From positions 1 through 64,000 of the forward strand of contig JAGAJN010000034.1 in NCBI GenBank assembly GCA_017828975.1: 64,000 nt of DNA, in the 5' to 3' direction. The notes below the pieces were generated by a model, which had not been told where the DNA came from, did not search any database, and was given only the letters and a program-made list of their open reading frames with translations. Below are positions 51,095-59,482 of this stretch, piece after piece. Made by a program: the position numbers and the translations under genes. This DNA comes from Oscillospiraceae bacterium (GTDB lineage: Bacteria > Bacillota > Clostridia > Oscillospirales > Ruminococcaceae). How positions within the stretch are numbered: the stretch's first letter is position 1; the number at the start of each line of letters is the position of its first letter.

Positions 51095-52390
51095 TCAGAT
51101 AGCCTTAAAAGCTTCCTCCAGATCGAAGATAATATCGTCGATATGCTCCGTACCGATGGAAAGTCTGATGGTGTTTGGCTTGATTCCCTGTTCCTCCAGC
51201 TCTGCGCCGTTCAACTGAGAATGTGTTGTGGAAGCGGGGTGGATAGCCAGAGATTTAACGTCGGCAACATTAGCCAGCAGAGAGAAAATTTGCAGGTTGT
51301 CGATGAACTTCTTTGCTTCTTCCTCACCGCCCTTTATCTCAAAGGTGAAGATGGAACCGCCGCCGTTCGGGAAATACTTGTCGTAAAGCTCCTTCTGTCT
51401 GCCGGTTGCAAGAGAGGGGTGATTTACCTTTTCTACCTTGGGGTGATTATTCAGGAAATTAACCACCTTGATTGCATTTTCAACGTGTCTTTCCACTCTC
51501 AAGGACAGAGTTTCCAGACCCTGCAGGAAGATGAATGCGTGGAAGGGGGACAGTGTTGCGCCCGTATCTCTCAGCAGGATAGCCCTTATTTTTGTAACAA
51601 ATGCTGCGGGACCGACTGCCTTTGTGAAGCTTACGCCGTGATAGCTGGGGTTGGGTTCGGTGAGAGCGGGGAACTTTCCGCTTGCCTCCCAGTCAAACTT
51701 GCCGCTGTCCACGATAACGCCGCCGATAGCTGTGCCGTGTCCGCCGATAAACTTGGTTGCGGAATGAACAACGATGTCTGCGCCGTACTCGATAGGTCTG
51801 ATAAGGTAGGGTGTGCCGAAGGTGTTGTCAACTACAAGAGGTATCTTGTGCTTGTGGGCAATATTTGCAAGCTTCTCAATGTCGATAACGTTGGAGTTGG
51901 GATTGCCCAGAGTTTCGATGTAAAGAGCCTTTGTGTTCTCCTGAATGGCATTCTCATAAGCGGCTTCATCGTCAGGTTCAACGAAGGTGGTGGTGATGCC
52001 GTAATCGGGAAGGGTGTGTTCCAGAAGATTGTATGTACCGCCGTAAATGGTCTTTGCGGCAACGATATGCTCGCCTGCCTTTGCCAGATTCTGGATAGTA
52101 TAGGCAATAGCCGCAGCGCCCGAAGCAGTCGCCAGAGCAGCAACGCCGCCCTCCAGAGCAGCAATTCTCTGTTCAAATATGTCCTGTGTGGGGTTTGTAA
52201 GTCTGCCGTAGATGTTTCCTGCGTCCTTCAGAGCAAATCTGTCAGCTGCGTGCTGAGAGTTGTGGAAAACAAATGAAGTGCTGGCGTAGATGGGGACAGC
52301 CCTTGCATCGGTAACGGGGTCTGCGGTTTCCTGTCCTATGTGAAGCTGCTTGGTTTCAAATTTAAGGTTTCTTCCTGTAAAATCGCTCAT
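51095..52390 (-). CDS. metY: O-acetylhomoserine aminocarboxypropyltransferase/sulfhydrylase
   Basis: A 431-residue PLP enzyme of the Cys/Met metabolism family. The PLP Lys is in VVHSATKFIGGHGTAIGG; YGRLTNPTQDIFEQRIAALE and HPASTTHSQLN are typical of MetY. It makes homocysteine directly from O-acetylhomoserine and sulfide. ATG 52390 has GGGAGT upstream; the longer reading has no such site. A sigma-A promoter and inverted repeats lie upstream, but no S-box riboswitch. The gene is monocistronic. Confidence 0.95.
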   Translation of the reverse strand: MSDFTGRNLKFETKQLHIGQETADPVTDARAVPIYASTSFVFHNSQHAADRFALKDAGNIYGRLTNPTQDIFEQRIAALEGGVAALATASGAAAIAYTIQNLAKAGEHIVAAKTIYGGTYNLLEHTLPDYGITTTFVEPDDEAAYENAIQENTKALYIETLGNPNSNVIDIEKLANIAHKHKIPLVVDNTFGTPYLIRPIEYGADIVVHSATKFIGGHGTAIGGVIVDSGKFDWEASGKFPALTEPNPSYHGVSFTKAVGPAAFVTKIRAILLRDTGATLSPFHAFIFLQGLETLSLRVERHVENAIKVVNFLNNHPKVEKVNHPSLATGRQKELYDKYFPNGGGSIFTFEIKGGEEEAKKFIDNLQIFSLLANVADVKSLAIHPASTTHSQLNGAELEEQGIKPNTIRLSIGTEHIDDIIFDLEEAFKAI

Positions 52391-52420
52391 ATTATTACTC
52401 CCTTTCGGTATTAGTATAAT

Positions 52421-52435
52421 CAACCTATTTGGTTG
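52421..52435. promoter_or_regulatory. Palindrome between the metY promoter and gene
   Basis: CAACC (52421-52425), five bases, GGTTG (52431-52435), just downstream of the metY transcription start. A further inverted pair, AACCTAT (52461-52467) and ATAGGTT (52484-52490), spans the promoter. Together they suggest a repressor binding region. Confidence 0.5.
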
Positions 52436-52455
52436 GTAGGAATTAGCTTGTTATT

Positions 52456-52484
52456 ATAATAACCTATAAATACTAGTTTGTCAA
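52456..52484 (-). promoter_or_regulatory. Sigma-A promoter of metY
   Basis: On the minus strand TTGACA (52479-52484), 17 bp, TATTAT (52456-52461). Confidence 0.75.
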
Positions 52485-52490
52485 TAGGTT

Positions 52491-52736
52491 TTATCTGGTT
52501 TTGGATATTTTTCTAAATAATACTTGGAAACTAAACCGATATTGAGCGATATAAACAAAAATCCGCAGAATAATCTGCGGATTTGACTATTATTTAGTTT
52601 GGTGATATAATGTTTTTATGAGATTTACTTTTGTTTGGTATGATAAAAAGCGGGTCATTGTCCCATTTGCATAAAACGAAAATTTCAGTCGCCGCTAAAC
52701 ACTTTATTGAGTTTCAGGTTCTTTTGCCGTCGCCTG
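52491..52736. other. Non-coding gap between metY and the ABC permease
   Basis: An AT-rich stretch holding the terminator at 52558-52584 and an 18-codon open frame at about 52619-52675 without a convincing ribosome binding site. I see no gene or recognised RNA. Confidence 0.6.
52558..52584 (-). terminator. Terminator downstream of the ABC permease
   Basis: AAATCCGCAG and CTGCGGATTT form a 10-bp perfect stem with a 6-nt loop; on the minus strand TTTTTGTTT follows. It is 153 bp past the permease stop. Confidence 0.85.
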
Positions 52737-53462
52737 TCAGCGATTGACATCATTTGCGCAAAAGGCAAAGCTTCTCTTTCGATGTGCAATAAATCCCACA
52801 AACGCCAGAAGCAGCCACGTCACCAGCGAAACTGCCGAGGACGAGAAAACAGTCCTGTGAATGGGGATAAGTATGTCGGAGGCGGTGTTTATCAAACCGT
52901 TTGCGGCGTTCACAAATGGCGTGATACCAAGAAGCATTCCGCCGAAAATAATTGCCGCAAGTCCCGCAGCTATGTACACGACGGACACGTTTTTCATTCT
53001 TGATGAAGCTGCGCCGTCGGCATATCCGAACATATATACAGCCGCTGTAAGCGTTCCCGACCACAATATATTGATAAGTATCAGTATGGGCAGAGCGGGC
53101 GGCTTTATCTGGTAATATCCCGAAATGATAAGCAGGGCAGGGGGCTTTTTCATTGCCGCAGACAGAACGCCGTACAAAACGCCGTTTACCGCCGCCATGG
53201 AAAAAGCTGTCACTATGGAGTGGAGCGCAAACGCCTTTATTTGTAACATTCGCTGACAGGACGCCGCAGCCGAAAGCCGTGTGTGGAGCGGGTAAACTAT
53301 CCGCCCGATGACGTAAGCACCTGCGACAGCGGCAGCGTCAAAGCCCACAGGTACGAGCTTCCCAAGGAAGATAAGCAGTATCTCCACGGCGAGGACTATC
53401 CCCCAAAGCGGAAGTGCAAGCTGTGTGCAGACCGCTGCCGAGCCTTTCAGACGTGTATCCAT
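52737..53462 (-). CDS. ABC transporter permease-like membrane protein
   Basis: A 241-residue protein with about six hydrophobic helices, no recognised family signature, and charged residues in the loops. Its start codon overlaps the stop of an ABC ATPase, so it is most likely that protein's membrane partner. The pattern resembles the permeases of small YtrB/ABC-2-type exporters. It ends in a basic tail (HRKRSFAFCANDVNR). The substrate is unknown. Confidence 0.65.
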   Translation of the reverse strand: MDTRLKGSAAVCTQLALPLWGIVLAVEILLIFLGKLVPVGFDAAAVAGAYVIGRIVYPLHTRLSAAASCQRMLQIKAFALHSIVTAFSMAAVNGVLYGVLSAAMKKPPALLIISGYYQIKPPALPILILINILWSGTLTAAVYMFGYADGAASSRMKNVSVVYIAAGLAAIIFGGMLLGITPFVNAANGLINTASDILIPIHRTVFSSSAVSLVTWLLLAFVGFIAHRKRSFAFCANDVNR

Positions 53463-54331
53463 CAGTTCTCCTCCTCGCTTTCGGCAGTGCCCGTCATTTC
53501 GGCGAAGACTACTTCAAGATTCAGCTTTGAAAAGCTGAGATGATTATCGGAGCTTATGGGACGGACACCCAGCACAAAGGCTGTTTTTGTATCTCCGTTC
53601 ATCACCGAGCCGAACACCTTTTTGCCGATGGTGTAGTCGTCCACAATGCCCCGCTTGCCTTTGACGGAGTAGCCGTTTTTGGTGAAAAACTCCACGGGAC
53701 AGCAGCATATGAGCCGTCCGTCGTTTATCATGGCAACATGGGTGATGAAGCCCGCTGTTTCCGCAACAAGATGTGTCGCAAGGCAGACAGTCTTTCCGTC
53801 CGACTCAAACTTTTTTGCGGCGGCGGCGTAAAACTTGCGGCGTGTCAGGTCGTCAAGCTGCTTTACGGGTTCGTCCAAAAAGGTAAATTCCGCTCCCGAG
53901 GACAGCGCAAGTATGGCGTTAAGCAGCGGCTGTTGCTTGTCGGAAATCGATTTTATGCGGTCGTCGGGGGATATTTTGAAATCCGCCAGCAGCTGATAGG
54001 CGTATTTTTCCGAGAAATTCGGGTAAAGCCGCTTCATTGCCTTGACCGCCGAGGACACCTTTAAAAGCTTCGGGTACATTCTTGCTTCTGCGGAGCAGCA
54101 TATCTGCGACATAAGCGAATCGTCTGTAAGGATAGACTGACCGTCTGCCAGAACTGTCCCGCTGTCGGGCATTATCCGTCCGCCCGCAAGGGACACTAAG
54201 GTGGTCTTGCCCGAATTTTCTCTGCCGTATATGCCGTAAAAGCAGCCTTGGTCAAACTGAGCTGTCAGTCCCGAAAGGGCGGTGTATTCCTTGAAATCCT
54301 TTTTAACGTTCATAAAATTTATGGCTTTCAT
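53462..54331 (-). CDS. ABC transporter ATP-binding protein
   Basis: A 289-residue ATPase of the YtrB-like group. Walker A reads YGRENSGKTTLV, Walker B TFLDEPVKQLDDL, and the switch His is in VCLATHLV. The signature, normally LSGGQ, reads ISDKQQ and is degenerate. A C-terminal extension of about 75 residues follows the core, as in YtrB-type proteins. The gene is transcribed leftward, coupled to the permease. Its upstream region faces the lipoprotein gene on the other strand; 43 bp separate the two starts. Confidence 0.9.
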   Translation of the reverse strand: MKAINFMNVKKDFKEYTALSGLTAQFDQGCFYGIYGRENSGKTTLVSLAGGRIMPDSGTVLADGQSILTDDSLMSQICCSAEARMYPKLLKVSSAVKAMKRLYPNFSEKYAYQLLADFKISPDDRIKSISDKQQPLLNAILALSSGAEFTFLDEPVKQLDDLTRRKFYAAAAKKFESDGKTVCLATHLVAETAGFITHVAMINDGRLICCCPVEFFTKNGYSVKGKRGIVDDYTIGKKVFGSVMNGDTKTAFVLGVRPISSDNHLSFSKLNLEVVFAEMTGTAESEEEN

Positions 54332-54374
54332 GTCGGGACCTCCATTCTTAAATTATTCGATAGAAAGGGCATTT

Positions 54375-55259
54375 ATGAAGAAAATAATAGTATTGATACT
54401 GTCAGCGGCTCTCCTTTGCTCTTGTTGGAATGAAAAGTGTCAGCCGGAATCCCCCGCAGAAACTTTAGTATCTACGGAAGCCGCCGTAAGCGAACAAACT
54501 AACCTATCCGACGAAAGTAAAATCTCCCAAAAAGAGGAATTTACATACCCGCCTGTGGAATACACTTTGGAAGATCAGACGGTATTTTACGGCACATTCC
54601 CACCCATCAAGAAAATTTTCGAGAATAACGCCGAAAAGCTTGCAGACGTTCCTCTTTGCGGACAAGCCGTGCTGGACGAGTACATTTCCCCCCGCTCCTA
54701 TGCTGCCGACCGTGCCGAAGTTCTCCAACAGGTAAAGGAGCTGTCCGACGAGATATGTGCGGGCTGCGAAACCGATGCAGAGCGTCTTTACGCCATCTGC
54801 GACTGGGTCAGCAGGAATATTTACTATGATTTTGATGCCCGAAACAGCGAGGTCACTGCCGAGGTGATCTGCCTGAAAAATGTTCTGGAAACCAAACGTA
54901 CCACCTGTGCGGGCTATTCCACCTTTACGGCGGCTTTGTGCGGTGCGCAGGGGATTGTCTGCGTCGATCTTCGGGGCGGCAGCTCGTCGGAGGGCTGGAA
55001 GCGTTCCGAGCTGCCTGACGCACCTATGAACCACGAATGGAACGGTGCGGTCATTGACGGGAAATGGGTTTTCTGCGACACCACCTGGGCTTCGCAGAAC
55101 ACTTACGAGAACGGTGCATTTTTCCAAAACGAACCGCTGACGCCCTTTTATTACAGTGCGGATTTCGGTCAAATGAGCATCGAGCATCGCATCGACATTG
55201 CGGAGTTCAGGGATTTTTACGGTATTTTTGAAAATAATTCTCCGCAAAATCAAGGATAA
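54375..55259 (+). CDS. Lipoprotein with a transglutaminase-like domain
   Basis: A 294-residue secreted protein. The lipobox LLCSC follows a short signal peptide (KKIIVLILSAAL), so the mature protein would be lipid-anchored through Cys17. A transglutaminase-like cysteine peptidase fold occupies residues 115-280, with Cys in TTCAGYSTFTAALCG, His in MNHEWNGAVIDGKW and Asp in VFCDTTWAS. Such proteins may cut or crosslink cell-wall-linked peptides; the substrate is unknown. ATG 54375 has AAAGGG nearby. Its last 53 bp overlap the convergent HAD gene. Confidence 0.88.
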   Translation: MKKIIVLILSAALLCSCWNEKCQPESPAETLVSTEAAVSEQTNLSDESKISQKEEFTYPPVEYTLEDQTVFYGTFPPIKKIFENNAEKLADVPLCGQAVLDEYISPRSYAADRAEVLQQVKELSDEICAGCETDAERLYAICDWVSRNIYYDFDARNSEVTAEVICLKNVLETKRTTCAGYSTFTAALCGAQGIVCVDLRGGSSSEGWKRSELPDAPMNHEWNGAVIDGKWVFCDTTWASQNTYENGAFFQNEPLTPFYYSADFGQMSIEHRIDIAEFRDFYGIFENNSPQNQG

Positions 55260-55995
55260 ATTCCGCAAATTTTCCCGTTTCGGCATTTTCACAGACCATT
55301 GCGGGAATGTCACTGAGGGCGGCGTTCAGTCCGTTGTCGGGGACAAGTGCAATGTCCGCCGAAAGGAGCATTGGAATATCAAACTCGCTGTCCCCTGCGG
55401 CTATGGTCGTTTCGGGGGACAGCCTTTTTTTCAGCCGTTCAAGGGCATTTCCCTTGTTAAGTCCCTTTGGAAGAATGTAGACCTTTGAACCGTTTGTCAG
55501 TATGTCAACGGTTTGTGCGTCAAGCTGTGAACCGAGCAGAGAAACGGTTTCATCGGGCTTATCGGACTTTGTAAAGATAAAGGAATCGTCCACAAATCTG
55601 ACCTCAAAGGAGCGGTTTTTGTCCGTTTCAAGGAGATTTTTACCCCGTTCAAGCTCACTTATGGCGGTGTTTATCAGCTGTTCCGATTCCGCTCGCCAAG
55701 CCTTGTCGGGGACGCCGTTTATCAGCAGCGTTCCGCCGTTTGAGGTGACAGCCATGGGCGGTTCATCTCCGAATATGGATATGCGCCGAAACTGCTCCAC
55801 CGAGCGGGTGGTTATGGGTATGGGAAGTATCCCCGAGGACAGTCCATTCAGCTTTTCGACCGCTTCGGGTGTCATATAGGACAGTTTTTTCCAAATGCCG
55901 TGTATGTTTCCCTCTTCCACGCAGATATGGGAGCCTTCGGCTTTTTTGTAGCTGTGTATAAGCGTGTTGTCAAGGTCGAGAGCCAGAAGTATCAT
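55207..55995 (-). CDS. HAD family phosphatase of the Ter cluster
   Basis: A 262-residue HAD phosphatase with a C2-type cap. Motif I LALDLDNTLI provides the nucleophile Asp and acid-base Asp, motif II is TTRS, and motif IV is AAGDSEFDIPML. It is the last gene of the leftward Ter operon. In Ter clusters a HAD enzyme is predicted to dephosphorylate a PRPP-derived intermediate; this is established only as a comparative-genomics prediction. ATG 55995 has AGGAG. Its 3' end overlaps the lipoprotein gene on the other strand. Confidence 0.88.
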   Translation of the reverse strand: MILLALDLDNTLIHSYKKAEGSHICVEEGNIHGIWKKLSYMTPEAVEKLNGLSSGILPIPITTRSVEQFRRISIFGDEPPMAVTSNGGTLLINGVPDKAWRAESEQLINTAISELERGKNLLETDKNRSFEVRFVDDSFIFTKSDKPDETVSLLGSQLDAQTVDILTNGSKVYILPKGLNKGNALERLKKRLSPETTIAAGDSEFDIPMLLSADIALVPDNGLNAALSDIPAMVCENAETGKFAEFILDFAENYFQKYRKNP

Positions 55996-56008
55996 GGTTA
56001 AACTCCTT

Positions 56009-56200
56009 TCATCTGAGAAAATCGGGCAGCAGGGCAATTATCATTGTCAGCGATATGACAAATATCATCAGAAAAGCATTTGCGGCATATTTGTAACGCT
56101 CCTTGCCGCTCTTATTATATGTCCTCCGCAGACGGACAGACAGTATCAGGGAAATAAAGCATACGGGTGCGGCGATGATGAAAAACATTCCGTCCTTCAT
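56009..56200 (-). CDS. Small two-helix membrane protein of the Ter cluster
   Basis: A 63-residue protein with two hydrophobic helices (4-22 and 42-60) separated by a basic loop (RLRRTYNKSGKERYKYA). It overlaps the PRTase fusion stop as TAATG and precedes the HAD gene by 13 bp. I do not recognise a family. It could anchor the biosynthetic enzymes to the membrane; this is inference. Confidence 0.65.
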   Translation of the reverse strand: MKDGMFFIIAAPVCFISLILSVRLRRTYNKSGKERYKYAANAFLMIFVISLTMIIALLPDFLR

Positions 56201-58410
56201 TACACATCACCGTGGCTTTTTTTACCCAATGTTCGGATAATTCCGCATGCCTTGTATCGGGTGAGAGGATAGCGCTTTACGGGGACGTTCTTTTCCTCCG
56301 CCAGCCTCAGCAGATGGCTGACACAGCTTTCGTCCTCCAAATTGTCCGCAATGAGCAGACAGTAGGGGACACGCCGCAGCAGAACTCGTGTGGCTTCCCC
56401 AAGCCCCGGCTTAACAAGATTGATGTCGTCAATGCCAAAGTCGGCGGCGATACGCTTTACCTCGTCAATGCCCGTTGTGTCGGGACGTGCTTCAAGGGGC
56501 AGATCGGCGGGAGCAAGCCGCATAGCTGTTTCTATCTTACTGATATATTCACCGGACAAATCTTCATCTTCCAAATCGGAATGGTAAGCCGCACCGTGGA
56601 AGTCCTCATCGCCGATAATGTCGCTGCGGAGAAATGTTCTGCTCATCAGCCCCGAAACGGTGGAATTCAGAATGGAGCTGGGGATAAGAATGTCCTTGTA
56701 GGTGCCGCAAAGCTCCGTGATATTTGCGGGGTCGGCAAGCACGGCAAGGCTGCATGACACGCCCTTATAATCGGCAAGGGCTTCGGTGAGAGTGCCGAGA
56801 ATAGCGCCCTTTCCCGTCCAGCCGTCCACGAAGCATATCTCCTCGGGGCGGTGCTGCGACAGAATGTAGGACATAGCGTTTTTGTCAATGCCAATTCCCC
56901 TGATTATGGAAATGGTGTAATGCGCCGCATTCACGCCAAAACGGGCTTTCAGGCAGCGTTTCATCAAAATTCCCACAGGTGTTCCCGCACGGGCAAGGGA
57001 CACAAGGGCGATCTTTCCGTCCGGGTGCGTCTTACAGAGCCTGTTGCAGACGGAAACTACCGCTTGGGCGGTTTCAAAAGCGCACCGCTCCAGAGCGTCC
57101 TTGTATTCCTTCAGATATTTCTCCGAGGGACGGTATTCCAGCGGGAGCATCTCCGAATAGTGTGCGCCCTGTTCGATACGCCGCTGACGTTCCTCGGCGG
57201 GCAGCGGTTCAATAAGTCCCGTTATGTCCTTCAAAAGAACGGTAACGTCCGACGGGGAATAGGAGCAGGGCATTGCCGCTTTCCAGCTGACGAAAAAGAA
57301 GCTGTCCGTTTCGGGAAAAGCGTGAGTCAGCTGCGCAAAGCCGTCCCTTTTCGGGCTGTCGGTCACGGCGATAACAAGGTCGTATCTATCGGTATTATAA
57401 AGGTAGGTAGTTCGGTCTTTATCGTAAAAGCTTTCAAGGGTCATTCTTGAAAACAGGGGGTAATTCTCTTTGAAATGGGGTTCGATGGGGCTTCTGGTGG
57501 TGGAATGGGTGTACACCTCCGCACCATGTTCACGCAGCTTATCGGCGGCGTTTATGGCGGGGTACATACATTCCTCCGTGCCTATAACGGCAATCTTTTT
57601 CCCCGAAAGCTGAATGTTCTTGCGGCTGATTATCCTCAGAAGCTGTTCGGCAAGGCTGTCGCAGGCTTCCGAATATTCGTCCGAAGAAACGCCGCTTCTA
57701 GGGTCAAGCATGCCCTTTATTCGGAGATATTCGCAGTTCGGAGAGGTTTTCCGCTTCGGTATTTCCTTTGGCGGTTCGGGTATCAAACTGTCCCTATGAT
57801 CGGACATATCTATTTTCATAAGCCAATAGAAATCATATCCCGGCTCGGCAAGCTCATTCGTCCGCTCCTCGGACATTCCGTTTAGAATCGAGCAGGCGGA
57901 ATATGTTATCCTGTTCGGTATCTTCGGGTTGGCTTTCAGGGCATTTATGAAATTTACAATAGTTTTGCCGGTGGTTATTTCGTCCTCAACGAAGATAACT
58001 CTTGTTACGCCGTCAAACAGCCTTGCGGTGCTTTTGCATTGCAGAGTCTGCTCGGTGGCATGGGAATGTTCCTCGGAAAATTCGGCGGCGTATTCGCAGT
58101 TTGTGAGCTGCTCTCTTGTGGTGTGGATATAGCGTGAGCCGTGAAACGCCCTTGCAACGGCAGCACCCACAGCGGTCGCCGTTTCCGCAAATCCGATAAA
58201 GAGGATATTTTCCGCTGCTTCACGGACATTTTTCCTCACCTCGTCCGCCAGCTCGGAAAACAGCCGCAGGGGAACATCGGGGGAGATGGGAAAATGCTTT
58301 CCCTGACACTTATCCACAAGGATAAAGCTCCTTTTGGCGTTGTTTTCCCGACGTGAAACGCAGGCAAGCTGTTCGGCGGGGAAGGTCGATTTGTTACAGA
58401 GAAGCTTCAA
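56200..58410 (-). CDS. PRTase/TRSP/StiP/PELOTA-like fusion enzyme of the Ter cluster
   Basis: A 736-residue protein joining four units seen in Ter clusters. Residues 15-205 are a phosphoribosyltransferase with ILFIGFAETATAVGAAVARA, IHTTRE and the PRPP loop VEDEITTGKT. Residues 265-400 are the TRSP domain with STTRSPI at 303-309. Residues 418-620 are a StiP-type PRTase with HYSEMLPLE, LVSLARAGTPVG, TISIIRG and FVDGWTGKGAI. Residues 650-730 resemble the PELOTA-type RNA-binding module (LVKPGLGEATRVLLRRVPYC). These are usually two genes. It is predicted to build a ribosyl-linked metabolite. The gene overlaps the ATP-grasp gene by 17 bp. Confidence 0.88.
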   Translation of the reverse strand: MKLLCNKSTFPAEQLACVSRRENNAKRSFILVDKCQGKHFPISPDVPLRLFSELADEVRKNVREAAENILFIGFAETATAVGAAVARAFHGSRYIHTTREQLTNCEYAAEFSEEHSHATEQTLQCKSTARLFDGVTRVIFVEDEITTGKTIVNFINALKANPKIPNRITYSACSILNGMSEERTNELAEPGYDFYWLMKIDMSDHRDSLIPEPPKEIPKRKTSPNCEYLRIKGMLDPRSGVSSDEYSEACDSLAEQLLRIISRKNIQLSGKKIAVIGTEECMYPAINAADKLREHGAEVYTHSTTRSPIEPHFKENYPLFSRMTLESFYDKDRTTYLYNTDRYDLVIAVTDSPKRDGFAQLTHAFPETDSFFFVSWKAAMPCSYSPSDVTVLLKDITGLIEPLPAEERQRRIEQGAHYSEMLPLEYRPSEKYLKEYKDALERCAFETAQAVVSVCNRLCKTHPDGKIALVSLARAGTPVGILMKRCLKARFGVNAAHYTISIIRGIGIDKNAMSYILSQHRPEEICFVDGWTGKGAILGTLTEALADYKGVSCSLAVLADPANITELCGTYKDILIPSSILNSTVSGLMSRTFLRSDIIGDEDFHGAAYHSDLEDEDLSGEYISKIETAMRLAPADLPLEARPDTTGIDEVKRIAADFGIDDINLVKPGLGEATRVLLRRVPYCLLIADNLEDESCVSHLLRLAEEKNVPVKRYPLTRYKACGIIRTLGKKSHGDV

Positions 58411-59446
58411 AGCTTGTCACCTCGCTGTCCTCAGGAAGCTCCAACGGTGTTTCCACATAAGTGACCCTTGACGGAACACGTTTGAGCATCCACTTTTTAT
58501 CAATGCCAAGCAGCTGATTTACCGCAAGATTTGGGATATTCACCCCCGCGCCCGTGCAGGAAAGCTGTATTCCACCCGACATTCTGGTGTTCACCTCCAG
58601 AAGATAGGGGCTGCCGTTGTGATATTTAAACTGAATATTGCAGGGAGTTTTCAGTCCCGTATATTCAAAAAATCGTTCGCAAAGGGAGATAATTGAGTGG
58701 TCATAGCGAATTTCGGCAATTCGTGAACCCGTCTTAAACCTCGGAATGATAATGTTTCCGTCGGCGGTCATCAGACAGTCAACACTGACCTCACAGCCGT
58801 CCAGATAGGGCATTACGATGAAATTCGGCAGACTTTCCCGCTCGGAAAGGGCTTCAACAGCCTGTTTATAGGAAATTTTCATTCCCGGCTGGACAAAAAG
58901 CCCGTTGTAACCCGCCATTCTGTCGTCAATAACACGAAAGCTGACAGCACCCTCATCGTGGGCAAGCTTTATGCAGGCACGGCAATTGTTGGCGGTTATC
59001 TTTTCGTAAGAGTCCTTGAATTCGGCAACATTTCGGATAACGTATCTTTCGGGAATGACCTCGGGGGCAAACTCGTTGAAAAGTCGGTATGTACAGTCCT
59101 TGTCGGACAGATTCATCAGCTTGTTGTAATCATAATCCGCCAGCACGGAAACGCCTATCTCCTCAAATTCCGTCACACGTCTGATAATTGCGGTCATTTT
59201 TCTTCGGGGGATAAACAGCCTTATTTTATGCTCCTTGCAGAAGCTCAGGCAGTAGTTTACATATTCGTCGTCATCGGGAATGGACGGTTCCTTGTACCAT
59301 TCGTCACATGCCAGCTTGATAACGGAATCAACATTCTCGTTGCTGCCAATGACGTAAAAATCTATGGTCGTGTCCAGCTTTATAAGATTGATGATGTGGT
59401 ATGCGGTGGAGAACCAGTGGTTGAGCCAGATCCTTACAGTTTTCAT
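58394..59446 (-). CDS. ATP-grasp enzyme of the Ter cluster
   Basis: A 350-residue ATP-grasp ligase of the Ter-associated type. The Lys of ACIKLAHDEGAVSFRV, the acidic residues of YLDGCEVSVDCLM and LLEVNTRMSGGIQL form the nucleotide and metal site. The N-terminal domain begins RIWLNHWFSTAYHIINLIK. It would join a carboxylate to an amine or other nucleophile using ATP. It overlaps the PRTase fusion and follows the C-C lyase by 36 bp. The substrate is unknown. Confidence 0.9.
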   Translation of the reverse strand: MKTVRIWLNHWFSTAYHIINLIKLDTTIDFYVIGSNENVDSVIKLACDEWYKEPSIPDDDEYVNYCLSFCKEHKIRLFIPRRKMTAIIRRVTEFEEIGVSVLADYDYNKLMNLSDKDCTYRLFNEFAPEVIPERYVIRNVAEFKDSYEKITANNCRACIKLAHDEGAVSFRVIDDRMAGYNGLFVQPGMKISYKQAVEALSERESLPNFIVMPYLDGCEVSVDCLMTADGNIIIPRFKTGSRIAEIRYDHSIISLCERFFEYTGLKTPCNIQFKYHNGSPYLLEVNTRMSGGIQLSCTGAGVNIPNLAVNQLLGIDKKWMLKRVPSRVTYVETPLELPEDSEVTSFEASL

Positions 59447-59482
59447 TTTGTACCTCTTTATATAAATCTTGCGGGAATTTTC

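Noticed and set aside
52619-52675. 18-codon open frame
   Set aside because: No good ribosome binding site and no recognisable sequence; likely chance.
52391-52736. S-box (SAM) riboswitch before metY
   Set aside because: The leader is short and lacks the conserved S-box helices.
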